Source of the DNA: Acinetobacter tandoii DSM 14970 = CIP 107469
Lineage (GTDB): Bacteria > Pseudomonadota > Gammaproteobacteria > Pseudomonadales > Moraxellaceae
Reading direction: 5' to 3'
NCBI RefSeq assembly: GCF_000400735.1
Contig: NZ_KE007367.1
Span: 362,672 to 426,671 of the forward strand
DNA: 64,000 nt
Shown here: piece by piece, positions 48,503-56,422 of the stretch
Position numbering within the stretch: the first letter of the stretch is position 1
Layout of the letters: each line of letters opens with the position of its first letter
Position numbers and translations under genes: made by a program
Notes under the pieces: model-generated
What the model saw: only the letters and a program-made list of their open reading frames with translations
What the model was told of the DNA's origin: nothing
Database searches by the model: none

Positions 48503-50034
48503 TGGAATTCTTATTAGATCCAGGAATTTGGGTTGGCTTACTTACCCTAATTGTCTTAGAAATTGTTTTAGGTATTGATAACCTAGTCTTTATTGCCATT
48601 TTGGCAGATAAACTTCCACCAGAACAGCGTGATAAAGCGCGTATTATTGGTCTTTCACTCGCATTGATTATGCGATTGGGGTTGTTATCCGTTATCTCTT
48701 GGTTGGTTACTTTAACCAAACCGCTCATTCAAATTGCTGATTTATCTTTCTCGGGGCGTGATTTAATCTTGCTCTTCGGTGGTCTGTTCTTGGTCTATAA
48801 AGCCGTGACCGAGTTACATGAGAAAATGGAAGGTAAACCCGAAATTAAATCAACATCTTCAGTGGTGTATGCAAGTTTCTGGGCAGTCGTTGCTCAAATT
48901 ATTGTGCTTGACGCGGTCTTTTCTCTGGATTCTGTCATTACAGCCATTGGTATGGTAGATAATATCTACGTGATGATGGCGGCAGTAACAATTGCAGTTA
49001 TTGTAATGTTGTTTGCCTCTAAACCACTCACTAGCTTTGTAAACCGTCACCCTACAGTCGTCATTCTGTGTTTAAGTTTCCTATTGTTGATTGGTATTAG
49101 CTTAATTGCGGAAGGATTTGGTTTCCATATTCCGAAAGGTTATATTTATTCGGGTATTGGTGTAGCTATTTTAATTGAAGCCTTCAATCAATATTCAAAA
49201 CGCAATGTGGCGAAACATGAATCTAAGATTCCATTGCGTCATCGTACTGCCGATTCTATCTTGAAATTAATGGGTGGAAAAGTAGAACCTTCTCATATGG
49301 ATGCTGAGCAAATTGAAGCTCAGGAAGCCTTTGCAGATGAAGAGCGTTACATGATTGGCGGGGTCTTAACTCTGGCAGAACGTTCTGTTGCTTCTATTAT
49401 GACACCTCGAAATCAGATTTCATGGGTCGATTTAAATGATACCCCTGAAAAAATTCGAGAGCAGGTACTTGCAGTACCGCACAGTTTATTTCCAGTATGT
49501 CGTGGTAGCTTGGATAAAGTTATCAGTGTAGTGCGTGCGAAAGAACTGCTTGATGTGCTGGATGATGGTGAAGAGGCGTTAAAATCATTGATTAAACGTC
49601 AACGTCCAATTTTTATCTTTGAAAAGATGAAAGTGATTGATGCCATTAATACCTTAAGGACATCAAAAGGTTCATTGGTTCTGGTCACTGATGAATTTGC
49701 TAATGTTAAAGGGTTAATATCTCCACTGGATGTTTTTGAAGCAATTGCAGGTGAATTCCCTGATGCTGATGAACAGTTGGACTTGGTCAAAATTAATGAT
49801 CAAACATGGAAGGCTTCGGGCATGTTGGATTTATATCAGCTTGAGCTTGAACTTGGTGTTTTTGATTTAGTCGAAGATGATGCAGGCTACATGAGTGTGG
49901 CTGGTCTTATTCTGGATAAGACGCAAGGCGAAGTTCGAGTTGGAACTCAGCTTGATTATCAAGGTGTCCATTTTGAAGTTACTGAATTAGATGAAAATCG
50001 CATAAAATTCGTGACAATTATTTATCGCCATTAA
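48502..50034 (+). CDS. TerC-family membrane protein with CBS and CorC domains
   Basis: This 510-residue protein has an N-terminal TerC domain with about seven helices ([40 protein letters not shown], whose Asp residues are metal-site candidates). A CBS pair (about 290-410: [13 protein letters not shown]...[29 protein letters not shown]) and a C-terminal CorC_HlyC domain follow, the same layout as E. coli YoaE/YegH. TerC proteins are linked to metal, notably manganese, export and metallation of secreted proteins. Regulation through the upstream ORF is proposed. A strong terminator follows. Confidence 0.9.
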   Translation: MEFLLDPGIWVGLLTLIVLEIVLGIDNLVFIAILADKLPPEQRDKARIIGLSLALIMRLGLLSVISWLVTLTKPLIQIADLSFSGRDLILLFGGLFLVYKAVTELHEKMEGKPEIKSTSSVVYASFWAVVAQIIVLDAVFSLDSVITAIGMVDNIYVMMAAVTIAVIVMLFASKPLTSFVNRHPTVVILCLSFLLLIGISLIAEGFGFHIPKGYIYSGIGVAILIEAFNQYSKRNVAKHESKIPLRHRTADSILKLMGGKVEPSHMDAEQIEAQEAFADEERYMIGGVLTLAERSVASIMTPRNQISWVDLNDTPEKIREQVLAVPHSLFPVCRGSLDKVISVVRAKELLDVLDDGEEALKSLIKRQRPIFIFEKMKVIDAINTLRTSKGSLVLVTDEFANVKGLISPLDVFEAIAGEFPDADEQLDLVKINDQTWKASGMLDLYQLELELGVFDLVEDDAGYMSVAGLILDKTQGEVRVGTQLDYQGVHFEVTELDENRIKFVTIIYRH

Positions 50035-50048
50035 GTTATGTAATGATG

Positions 50049-50078
50049 AAAACGCCCGAATAATCGGGCGTTTTTTTT
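50049..50078 (+). terminator. terminator after terC-type gene
   Basis: AAAACGCCCGA (50049-50059), loop ATAA, TCGGGCGTTTT (50064-50074) and Ts to 50078. Confidence 0.95.
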
Positions 50079-50132
50079 GAAATAAAAAGCCATCAAGCTG
50101 GATTGGAGATGAAATACAACTTGATGGGAAAA

Positions 50133-50996
50133 CTAGATGTAAAGTTGTTGTTCGATCAAATCCCAAATATTCCGATGTGACTTACGGAACATTTGCATAT
50201 GACCAATGCTTTTGTGTTGAAATTGTTTGGGCTGAAGTTCAATTATATTTGTTTCAGCATTCGGATAAAGATTGAGAAGGGCTTGAACATTCGCCTGAGT
50301 TGCAATTTCATCGTCTGATGCCCAAATTGCAGTAATTGGGCAGGTAATTTTGCTGTGATAATCAGGGAGCTGTTGTTTCTTGACAGCATGCATTACATAG
50401 CCTTGTGTCCCACAAAACTGAGCCCATTGTTTTGCGACATTTTTAGGTAAATTTTCGCCCATTCCAATCATTTTAGTAGCACCAAACCCTTTTAACTTAC
50501 TTGAAATTGGGAAAATGACATGGAACATAATGGGTGCAAGGAACTTAGTTTTGCCTTTTAAGCCGCGAACATGACCTGTTGATCCTGCAACAGCAATAAT
50601 TTTTGCGACTTTATTATAATTTGGTGAAATACCCAGAAGCTGACCACCAGCGCTATGGCCAAGGAGAATAATTTTTTCGGCTTGTGTTTGTTCTAGTAGA
50701 CAATCAATCGCTGCTGTAATATCTAATTGCCCCCAATCGACAATGTCTGCTTCAGATTGGTGCAGTGGGCCGTATAATGAAGCGCCAATTCCTCTAAAGT
50801 CAAAGCACATGACTGTATGCCCAAGCTTATTTAACCATTCAGCATAAGAGTGGTAGAACTCTTTCACAATACCAGTTGCTGGGCAAATGAGAATAGGGAA
50901 AGGTTTGTCGGAACTTATTTGATTTTGATAGAGTTTGGCACTTAATTTATAGCCATCGACACATTGTATTTGAATAGATAGTGGTTGAGTATTCAT
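50133..50996 (-). CDS. alpha/beta hydrolase
   Basis: This 287-residue hydrolase has the nucleophile elbow GHSAGG (S115), an early CPATG oxyanion segment, CFDFRGIG, and a late ASDDEIA (acid) and HMQMF (His). There is no signal peptide, so it is cytoplasmic. The substrate is unknown. It is monocistronic, divergent from the membrane-protein gene at 51112. Confidence 0.85.
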   Translation of the reverse strand: MNTQPLSIQIQCVDGYKLSAKLYQNQISSDKPFPILICPATGIVKEFYHSYAEWLNKLGHTVMCFDFRGIGASLYGPLHQSEADIVDWGQLDITAAIDCLLEQTQAEKIILLGHSAGGQLLGISPNYNKVAKIIAVAGSTGHVRGLKGKTKFLAPIMFHVIFPISSKLKGFGATKMIGMGENLPKNVAKQWAQFCGTQGYVMHAVKKQQLPDYHSKITCPITAIWASDDEIATQANVQALLNLYPNAETNIIELQPKQFQHKSIGHMQMFRKSHRNIWDLIEQQLYI

Positions 50997-51111
50997 GAGC
51001 GTCTTGTCGTTGCTGTTTTAAACATACTTTATCTAAGTTCTAAAAAGAAACTTGCTAAAAGTATGACTTTGAAGTCAGAAAATTCATATTTAAGAAGGAT
51101 AAGGAGGGGTG

Positions 51112-51567
51112 GTGTTTGATCATTTTTCAATTGCTATGAAATTGGCAATTCTTTTTAGTGGTGTGTATTTGTGGTTGGGTATGTTAACTGGGGTTTGGAA
51201 GTATTGGCAGATTAGACATTCGATTCAAGCAAGAGCACATTATTATGTGGATATCGCGCATAGAAGTAGTTTGTTATATGCATCTGCAACTTTGATTTTA
51301 GCTGTGCTTGCTGAATTTTCAATTTGGTCTGAAACGTGGAATCTGATTTTTGTAATGATAAATTTGGTTTTCTTTAGTGCATCAATATTGAGTTATGCAT
51401 TGCATGGTTATTTAAAAGACACAACCAATCAATTTAAAGTACCACATCAATTGGGTAATAAGGTTTTACCAAGAACGATGATGACTTTGGCGATAGTTTT
51501 ACTGGTTGTAGGTGAGCTGTTTGCGACGGGAATGTTGGTAATGGGTACTGGGCTTAATTTATTTTAA
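51112..51567 (+). CDS. four-helix membrane protein of unknown function
   Basis: This is a hydrophobic protein of about 151 residues with three or four membrane helices (LAILFSGVYLWLGMLTGVWKYW; SLLYASATLILAVLAEFSIW; FVMINLVFFSASILSYALHGYL; MMTLAIVLLVVGELFATGMLV). A strong AGGAGGGG (51102-51109) is close to GTG 51112; GTG 51109 overlaps it and ATG 51136 is too far, so GTG 51112 is preferred. I do not recognise a named family. Confidence 0.7.
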   Translation: MFDHFSIAMKLAILFSGVYLWLGMLTGVWKYWQIRHSIQARAHYYVDIAHRSSLLYASATLILAVLAEFSIWSETWNLIFVMINLVFFSASILSYALHGYLKDTTNQFKVPHQLGNKVLPRTMMTLAIVLLVVGELFATGMLVMGTGLNLF

Positions 51568-51612
51568 TTATTTGTATATTTTTTAAAGATGGATGAATAA
51601 TCATCCATCTGT

Positions 51613-51855
51613 TCAATCAAAATTCTTAGATTTTTTCTGGGCACGGACTTTTTGATCAATTACAGCCCAACTATAGAATGCTGCAGAGACGAACAGAGCG
51701 TACGCGAAATATTCAGCTTTCAGGTGACCTTGAATCAGTCCATGAAAAAGCAAAGTAAGCATAAGTGCCACGGTCGTACTTAAGTACGTGACCATATTCT
51801 TGTTTGCCTTTAGAGCGTTAATGAAGACTTGCTTGTTGAAATGTAATGATAACAT
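51613..51855 (-). CDS. small two-helix membrane protein
   Basis: This 80-residue protein has helices TYLSTTVALMLTLLFHGLI and YFAYALFVSAAFYSWAVI and a basic end (QKVRAQKKSKNF). AGGAGG (51868-51863) lies 7 bases before ATG 51855 but abuts ATG 51861, so 51855 is the start. It is convergent with the four-helix protein gene. Function unknown. Confidence 0.68.
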   Translation of the reverse strand: MLSLHFNKQVFINALKANKNMVTYLSTTVALMLTLLFHGLIQGHLKAEYFAYALFVSAAFYSWAVIDQKVRAQKKSKNFD

Positions 51856-51861
51856 CTCCAT

Positions 51862-52303
51862 CCCTCCTAATGAATTTGACCTAAACCTAGTGTTTCGGTC
51901 GGATTGGTTACTAATGTTGTACTGTGAATTAAAGGGTATTTCAATAGCTAATACCGTTATTTTTTCATAAAATTTTTACTAGTATTGCAATTTGGATGGT
52001 GGATTGTTTAATTTATGAATAGTTCATATTTTGTTGAGTAATAATTACCTGTACATATTGTTTTGATCAAATATGTTATCAATATGATATTCATAACCCT
52101 AACACTTAGCCTACTTCTATATTTGAAAAAGCTTAATAGTGCTTAAGTTGTATAAAGCAAAAATTAGACCAAAAAAGTTCAATTTGGCAAAAGAGATTAA
52201 CTCGAAGGGATATTTAAGCATGCAGGGCATGGTATTGCATGACTGCGAAAAGTAAACAATAAAAGTTGATTTGGGTAAAACCGACGTTTATTGGTCACAT
52301 ATA
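51862..52303. other. AT-rich gap upstream of the small membrane gene
   Basis: No gene is visible. It contains direct copies of ATTTGGGTAAAA-like sequence (see the repeat entry) and a cluster of GCATG/TGCAT elements at about 52218-52242. It presumably carries the promoter of the minus-strand small membrane gene. Confidence 0.35.
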
Positions 52304-52322
52304 AAATCAAATTTGGGTAAAA
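52181..52322. repeat. spaced 12-bp direct repeats
   Basis: ATTTGGGTAAAA occurs exactly at 52269-52280 and 52311-52322, 42 bases apart (four helical turns). A weaker copy, AATTTGGCAAAA, is at 52181-52192. They may be operator copies. Confidence 0.45.
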
Positions 52323-52331
52323 TTGGATTTT
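52304..52331 (-). terminator. weak AT-rich hairpin after brnQ
   Basis: On the minus strand AAATCCAATTT and AAATTTGATTT can pair with one mismatch and are followed by TATA. It lies 18 bases after the brnQ stop. It is a weak candidate, overlapping the direct repeats. Confidence 0.35.
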
Positions 52332-52348
52332 AATTACAAATTGAAAAC

Positions 52349-53641
52349 TTATTTTCTAAATTTGTCGCAGATTAAAGCAATAACCAAGACCAGCAAAGAT
52401 GGGATTAACCATGCAAGATTTTGTTCATTTAGGGGTAAGTGTTGAACAAACTCTGGTAAAAATGAATTAAGTTCAGCTGCTTTTAGACCTTCTAAAATTC
52501 CAAAGACAAAAGCAATTGCCGTTACTGGTGCAATTACTGCTGGAGGATTTTTCCAGAATTTTGCAAAGAAACTGAGCATGATCACTACAATTGCAGGTGG
52601 ATAAATTGCACATAGCACAGGCACAGATACCGCAATGAGTTTGGTTAAACCTAAATTAGAGATCAGAAGCGAAAAACCAACCAAAACAAATACAAAAATC
52701 TTATAAGGAATTTGAGTCAGTTCTGAAAAGTATTCAGCACATGCACAGGTTAGGCCAATTGCAGTAACCATACATGCAAGGAAAATCATCCCCGTAAGGA
52801 AGATGGAACCTAAATCGCCAAAAGCATGTTGCACATACGCGTGCAAAATAACAGCGCCATTTGCTGCATTTGGTGCGACTTCATGACTTCCAAGTCCAAG
52901 TTTAAACAAACTGAGATAAACCAGCGTTAAACCAATACCAGAAATAATACCTGCGATAACCGCGTATTTTGTCACTAACTTTTTGTCAGTCACACCACGT
53001 GAGTGAATCGCATGAATAATCACGATACCAAATACTAAGGCACCTAGCGTATCCATAGTGAGATAGCCATTGACAAAACCTTCAGACACAGGGCTGCTTG
53101 CATAATTATTAATTGCAGGAGGGATGTAACCCGCTGGAATTAAGAATGCTGCGATACCAAGTACGGCTAAAGAAACGATTTTGATCGGTGCGAGGAAGTG
53201 ACCTACAGTATCCAATAATTTGTTTGGATAAAGTGAAACCAGCGTCACAATTGCAAAATAGATAATGCTGTAAATTAGCAAACTATTTGGCGAAGTACCA
53301 AAATATGAAGAAAAACCAATTTCATAAGAAACTGTTGCTGTGCGTGGTGTAGCAAAGAGTGGACCTACAGCCAAATAACAGACAACAGTTAAGATTAAAC
53401 TGGCAACTTTACCTAGAGGTGAGCTAAGTAGTTGAATTGAACCTTCAACACGTGAAAGTGCAATGATGGTAATAACAGGTAAACCCACTGCAGTAACTAA
53501 AAATCCGGCAGCGGCTAACCAAACATGTTCACCCGCTTGTTGGGCAACAATAGGAGGAAAGATAATATTGCCTGCCCCAATGAACAGAGCAAAGGTCATG
53601 AAACCCAAAGCAATAATATCTCTAGTACGAAGATTCGTCAT
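52349..53641 (-). CDS. brnQ: branched-chain amino acid transporter BrnQ (LIVCS family)
   Basis: This 430-residue symporter has 12 predicted helices. It begins with RDIIALGFMTFALFIGAGNIIFPPIVAQQAGEHVW and has ATPRTATVSYEIGF, FVNGYLTMDTLGALVFGIVI and TCACAEYFSEL, all LIVCS-family signatures. It imports Leu, Ile and Val with Na+ or H+. The start ATG 53641 lacks a good ribosome site; a 5-codon ORF overlaps it (TGA/ATG), probably by chance. It is divergent from map. Confidence 0.93.
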   Translation of the reverse strand: MTNLRTRDIIALGFMTFALFIGAGNIIFPPIVAQQAGEHVWLAAAGFLVTAVGLPVITIIALSRVEGSIQLLSSPLGKVASLILTVVCYLAVGPLFATPRTATVSYEIGFSSYFGTSPNSLLIYSIIYFAIVTLVSLYPNKLLDTVGHFLAPIKIVSLAVLGIAAFLIPAGYIPPAINNYASSPVSEGFVNGYLTMDTLGALVFGIVIIHAIHSRGVTDKKLVTKYAVIAGIISGIGLTLVYLSLFKLGLGSHEVAPNAANGAVILHAYVQHAFGDLGSIFLTGMIFLACMVTAIGLTCACAEYFSELTQIPYKIFVFVLVGFSLLISNLGLTKLIAVSVPVLCAIYPPAIVVIMLSFFAKFWKNPPAVIAPVTAIAFVFGILEGLKAAELNSFLPEFVQHLPLNEQNLAWLIPSLLVLVIALICDKFRK

Positions 53642-53963
53642 GTTGAGAGATGCATTGACTAAAAACAGGCGATTCTAGTAGAAAAATAAGGACTTGGGAA
53701 AATTTTTTATATGTAATATGAATTTTTTTTATACAATATTTCTGTAGTTTAACTAATGGTTGAATTATATGGCTGAAAATTGATAAAAAATTATTAAAGA
53801 GTCTATTTAGAAATTTATAAAAAATTTAGCGGGTAGAAACATTGTCTGTTATTTTTCTGCGGTTATTTTAAGATCGTTGCAGTTGTTGTGGTTGCTTAGA
53901 TTACTCGCAACATTTTTAAATGAAAAGGATTATAATGCCTGCATCATTTAAGAGGGTGAGAAT
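53642..53963. other. divergent brnQ/map promoter region
   Basis: No gene is present. TATAAT at 53931-53936, 28 bases before the map start, is a good -10 box with a weak -35. On the minus strand the sequence is AT-rich; I found no branched-chain leader peptide for brnQ. Confidence 0.5.
53931..53936 (+). promoter_or_regulatory. -10 box of map promoter
   Basis: TATAAT lies 28 bases before ATG 53964. The ribosome site GGGTGAG follows at 53954-53960. The -35 is poor. Confidence 0.5.
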
Positions 53964-54773
53964 ATGCTAGCTTCTTCAGTCGTGATTAAAACTGAGCAAG
54001 ATATTGAAAAACTGCGCGTGTCAGGGCGTTTAGCGGCACAAGTTTTGGCAATGATTGGCGAGCATGTTAAGCCTGGGGTCAGTACTGAATATCTGGATGA
54101 TATTTGTCACGACTATATTGTAAATACCTTAAATGTGATTCCTGCAAATATTGGTTATTACGGTTATACCAAAACCACGTGTATTTCACCAAATGAAGTG
54201 GTTTGTCATGGTATTCCTTCGGCTACTCGTATTCTACAAGATGGGGATATTATTAATATTGATGTTGCTATTATCAAAGATGGTTACTTTGGTGACACCA
54301 GTCGTATGTATTATGTGGGCAGTATCAAACCAGAAGCAAAAAAATTGGTCGATACAACTTATGAAGCTATGCTAGCAGGAATTCAAGCTGTTAAACCTGA
54401 TGCAACATTAGGGGATATTGGCTTTGCAATTCAGTCTGTTGCACAGCGGGAAGGTTTTAGTGTTGTGAAGGATTATTGTGGTCATGGTATTGGTAAAGTT
54501 TATCATGAGCAGCCAAGCGTCTTACATTACGGGAAACCAGGCCTAGGCTTGAAGCTTAAAACAGGCATGGTATTTACTATTGAGCCCATGATAAACATCG
54601 GTCGTGGTAGCGTAAAAGAACTTAAAGATGGTTGGACGGTCGTGACGACTGATAAGTCGCTGTCCGCTCAATGGGAACATATGGTAGCAGTCACAGATAC
54701 AGGGTTTGAATTATTGACACCTTGGCCAGAAGGGACAGGGGATTATCCAGAAATTAACTGTCAATCAAATTAA
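53964..54773 (+). CDS. map: type I methionine aminopeptidase
   Basis: This 269-residue enzyme removes N-terminal Met. Metal ligands are visible in order: the first Asp in NIDVAIIKDGYFGDTSRMY (with the second Asp), His in CGHGIGKVYHEQP, Glu in FTIEPMIN and Glu in QWEHMVAVTD. The NEVVCHGIP substrate His is present. It is not next to rpsB here. Genomes with several map copies are common, so this may be a secondary copy. Confidence 0.94.
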   Translation: MLASSVVIKTEQDIEKLRVSGRLAAQVLAMIGEHVKPGVSTEYLDDICHDYIVNTLNVIPANIGYYGYTKTTCISPNEVVCHGIPSATRILQDGDIINIDVAIIKDGYFGDTSRMYYVGSIKPEAKKLVDTTYEAMLAGIQAVKPDATLGDIGFAIQSVAQREGFSVVKDYCGHGIGKVYHEQPSVLHYGKPGLGLKLKTGMVFTIEPMINIGRGSVKELKDGWTVVTTDKSLSAQWEHMVAVTDTGFELLTPWPEGTGDYPEINCQSN

Positions 54774-54780
54774 ATCGAAT

Positions 54781-54796
54781 TTAGACTTAAGTCTAA
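54781..54796. repeat. 16-base perfect palindrome after map
   Basis: TTAGACTTAAGTCTAA is a perfect palindrome 7 bases after the map stop, with no T run. It could be an operator or an RNA hairpin. Confidence 0.4.
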
Positions 54797-54945
54797 GTTG
54801 CTTATTTATTCATCTTTATTAATAGCTAATTTCGATCAAAACTTACGTTGAGCTAGATTTTTTCAGCTTTGTATGATTTTTAAGTGAAAATATTAATCGT
54901 TTTTTTGTCTTTGATTGAATAAGTGTCTGTATATAGAATGCATTC

Positions 54946-55007
54946 CAAGATTCTCGCTGTAGTTTCTTATTTCAAGCTTATCCTCCTTGGATAAGCTTTT
55001 TTTTTTT
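54946..55007 (+). ncRNA. possible small RNA between map and LysR gene
   Basis: TTGATT (54911-54916), a 17-base spacer and TAGAAT (54934-54939) form a good sigma-70 promoter. About 60 bases later a strong terminator (54974-55007) follows. No ORF fits in between. The map stop is about 200 bases upstream. A short sRNA is therefore likely; otherwise the terminator serves a long map 3' UTR. Confidence 0.45.
54974..55007 (+). terminator. strong plus-strand terminator
   Basis: AAGCTTATCC (54974-54983), loop of 5, GGATAAGCTT (54989-54998) and Ts to 55007. The T run is only on the plus strand, so it does not serve the minus-strand LysR gene. Confidence 0.92.
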
Positions 55008-55011
55008 ATCC

Positions 55012-55917
55012 TTACTTATGTTTGTGTGCTAAATGTTCGACTAAGTAATCAATAAAAACCCGAACAGCAGGAAGTTGTCCTCTGCGAGATGGGTAGACGG
55101 CATGGAAAATACCATGAGGTGCTTTCCAGTCGGGTAAGACGCGGACCAATTCACCTGTTTTGATATAGTCCTGAGCAATCGAGTCTGGCAATAAGGCAAT
55201 ACCGCAGTTCTGCCGAGCTAGCTGTGCCAGCATCATTAAATCAGAACCCATGACAACAGGATTTACCTTGATTTTCTTCTGATGATTTTGATTGTCATGA
55301 ACAATGATCTGTTGATCAAGATGTTCATCAACCATACTTAGTATATGGTGATGAGCCAAATCTTCGGGTTGTTTCAGCTCACCAAATTCATTCAAATAGG
55401 CTTGACTGGCAAAGAGATGTTGTTCAATCAATTCAAATTTTCTTAAAATTAGGCTTGGATCATCATCAAGATTTGATCGGACACGTAGAGCTAAGTCGAT
55501 CCCTTCATTAATCACATCCACTCGACGATTACTCACCAAAAGTTGAACTTTAATCTCGGGGTATTTTTTTAAAAAACCAGGAAGAATTTTGGTCATTTCG
55601 TTTTGGGCAATCGAAACAGGTAAGCTGACTTTAATGACACCACGTGGTTCAACGCTTAAATGATCGACTAAATCATGAGCAGCCTGTGCGGCATTCATCA
55701 TGACTTGGGCATGGCGATAGACATTCATGCCGATTTCAGTTACTGCAAAATGACGTGAGCTGCGTTGAATAAGGCGTACACCAAGACGTTCTTCTAAATT
55801 ATAGACACGACGGCTCAGTTTGGACTTGGGGATGTCGGTCGCCCGTTCTGCTGCACTAAAGCCCCCATGTTCTACAACTAAAGCAAAGCAATAAAAATCA
55901 TCAAGGTCGGATAACAT
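55012..55917 (-). CDS. LysR-family transcriptional regulator
   Basis: This 301-residue regulator has the N-terminal HTH DDFYCFALVVEHGGFSAAERATDIPKSKLSRRVYNLEERLGVRLIQRSSR and an effector domain with GVIKVSLPVSIAQNEM and NCGIALLPDSIAQDYI. The subgroup resembles CrgA/YhjC/DsdC-like regulators. The target is unknown; the adjacent genes are unrelated. Confidence 0.88.
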   Translation of the reverse strand: MLSDLDDFYCFALVVEHGGFSAAERATDIPKSKLSRRVYNLEERLGVRLIQRSSRHFAVTEIGMNVYRHAQVMMNAAQAAHDLVDHLSVEPRGVIKVSLPVSIAQNEMTKILPGFLKKYPEIKVQLLVSNRRVDVINEGIDLALRVRSNLDDDPSLILRKFELIEQHLFASQAYLNEFGELKQPEDLAHHHILSMVDEHLDQQIIVHDNQNHQKKIKVNPVVMGSDLMMLAQLARQNCGIALLPDSIAQDYIKTGELVRVLPDWKAPHGIFHAVYPSRRGQLPAVRVFIDYLVEHLAHKHK

Positions 55918-56055
55918 TTATAATTCCATTTATGCAACAATTTCTAAAATTTAGTGTTAATGTTGCATGTTGTCAATTTTAAATCCTGTGTCTTTTCATG
56001 TAATTTTGCTGTTGAATCTATTAGACTGCACAGAATAGATTACAGTTGATAAAAG

Positions 56056-56376
56056 ATGTACCAGCAAATTATTGAAATACATTCAGCAGAAGAGAATATT
56101 CGTTGTCCTATATGCCAACATGCTGTGGTGGATTGGACGGAAGAGCAATATATCCAGCCATGTGAACATACATTATTTATTGCAATGGATTTGGGCTTTG
56201 AATTTGTCTCGGATCGTTTTGAAGAAAAAATGTCACGTTCTGTAGATCAAATTCATGATGATGAAGCGGCAAATGTATTTCAAGAAATCCTCAATGTTGA
56301 GTTTAATGATGCCATTTTGGTGCGTTCAGAATTGGGGATAGAGAATATGTATCGTTATACTGGTTTTGCAGCGTAA
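56056..56376 (+). CDS. conserved hypothetical with CxxC...CxH motif
   Basis: This 106-residue soluble protein has C17, C20, C36 and H38 (RCPICQ, QPCEHT), a possible zinc site. The middle is acidic. No family name is recognised. It is monocistronic, with a clear terminator, and convergent with ntrC. Confidence 0.7.
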   Translation: MYQQIIEIHSAEENIRCPICQHAVVDWTEEQYIQPCEHTLFIAMDLGFEFVSDRFEEKMSRSVDQIHDDEAANVFQEILNVEFNDAILVRSELGIENMYRYTGFAA

Positions 56377-56385
56377 TGATAAAAT

Positions 56386-56413
56386 AAAAACAGCTCCATT
56401 AGGAGCTGTTTTT
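56386..56413. terminator. bidirectional terminator, hypothetical/ntrC
   Basis: AAAAACAGCTCC (56386-56397), loop ATTA, GGAGCTGTTTTT (56402-56413). T runs on both strands serve both convergent genes. Confidence 0.92.
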
Positions 56414-56422
56414 ATTTAAAGA

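Noticed and set aside
53641..53656. 5-codon ORF overlapping the brnQ start as a leader peptide
   Set aside because: Very short, has no ribosome site and no branched-chain codons; most likely chance.
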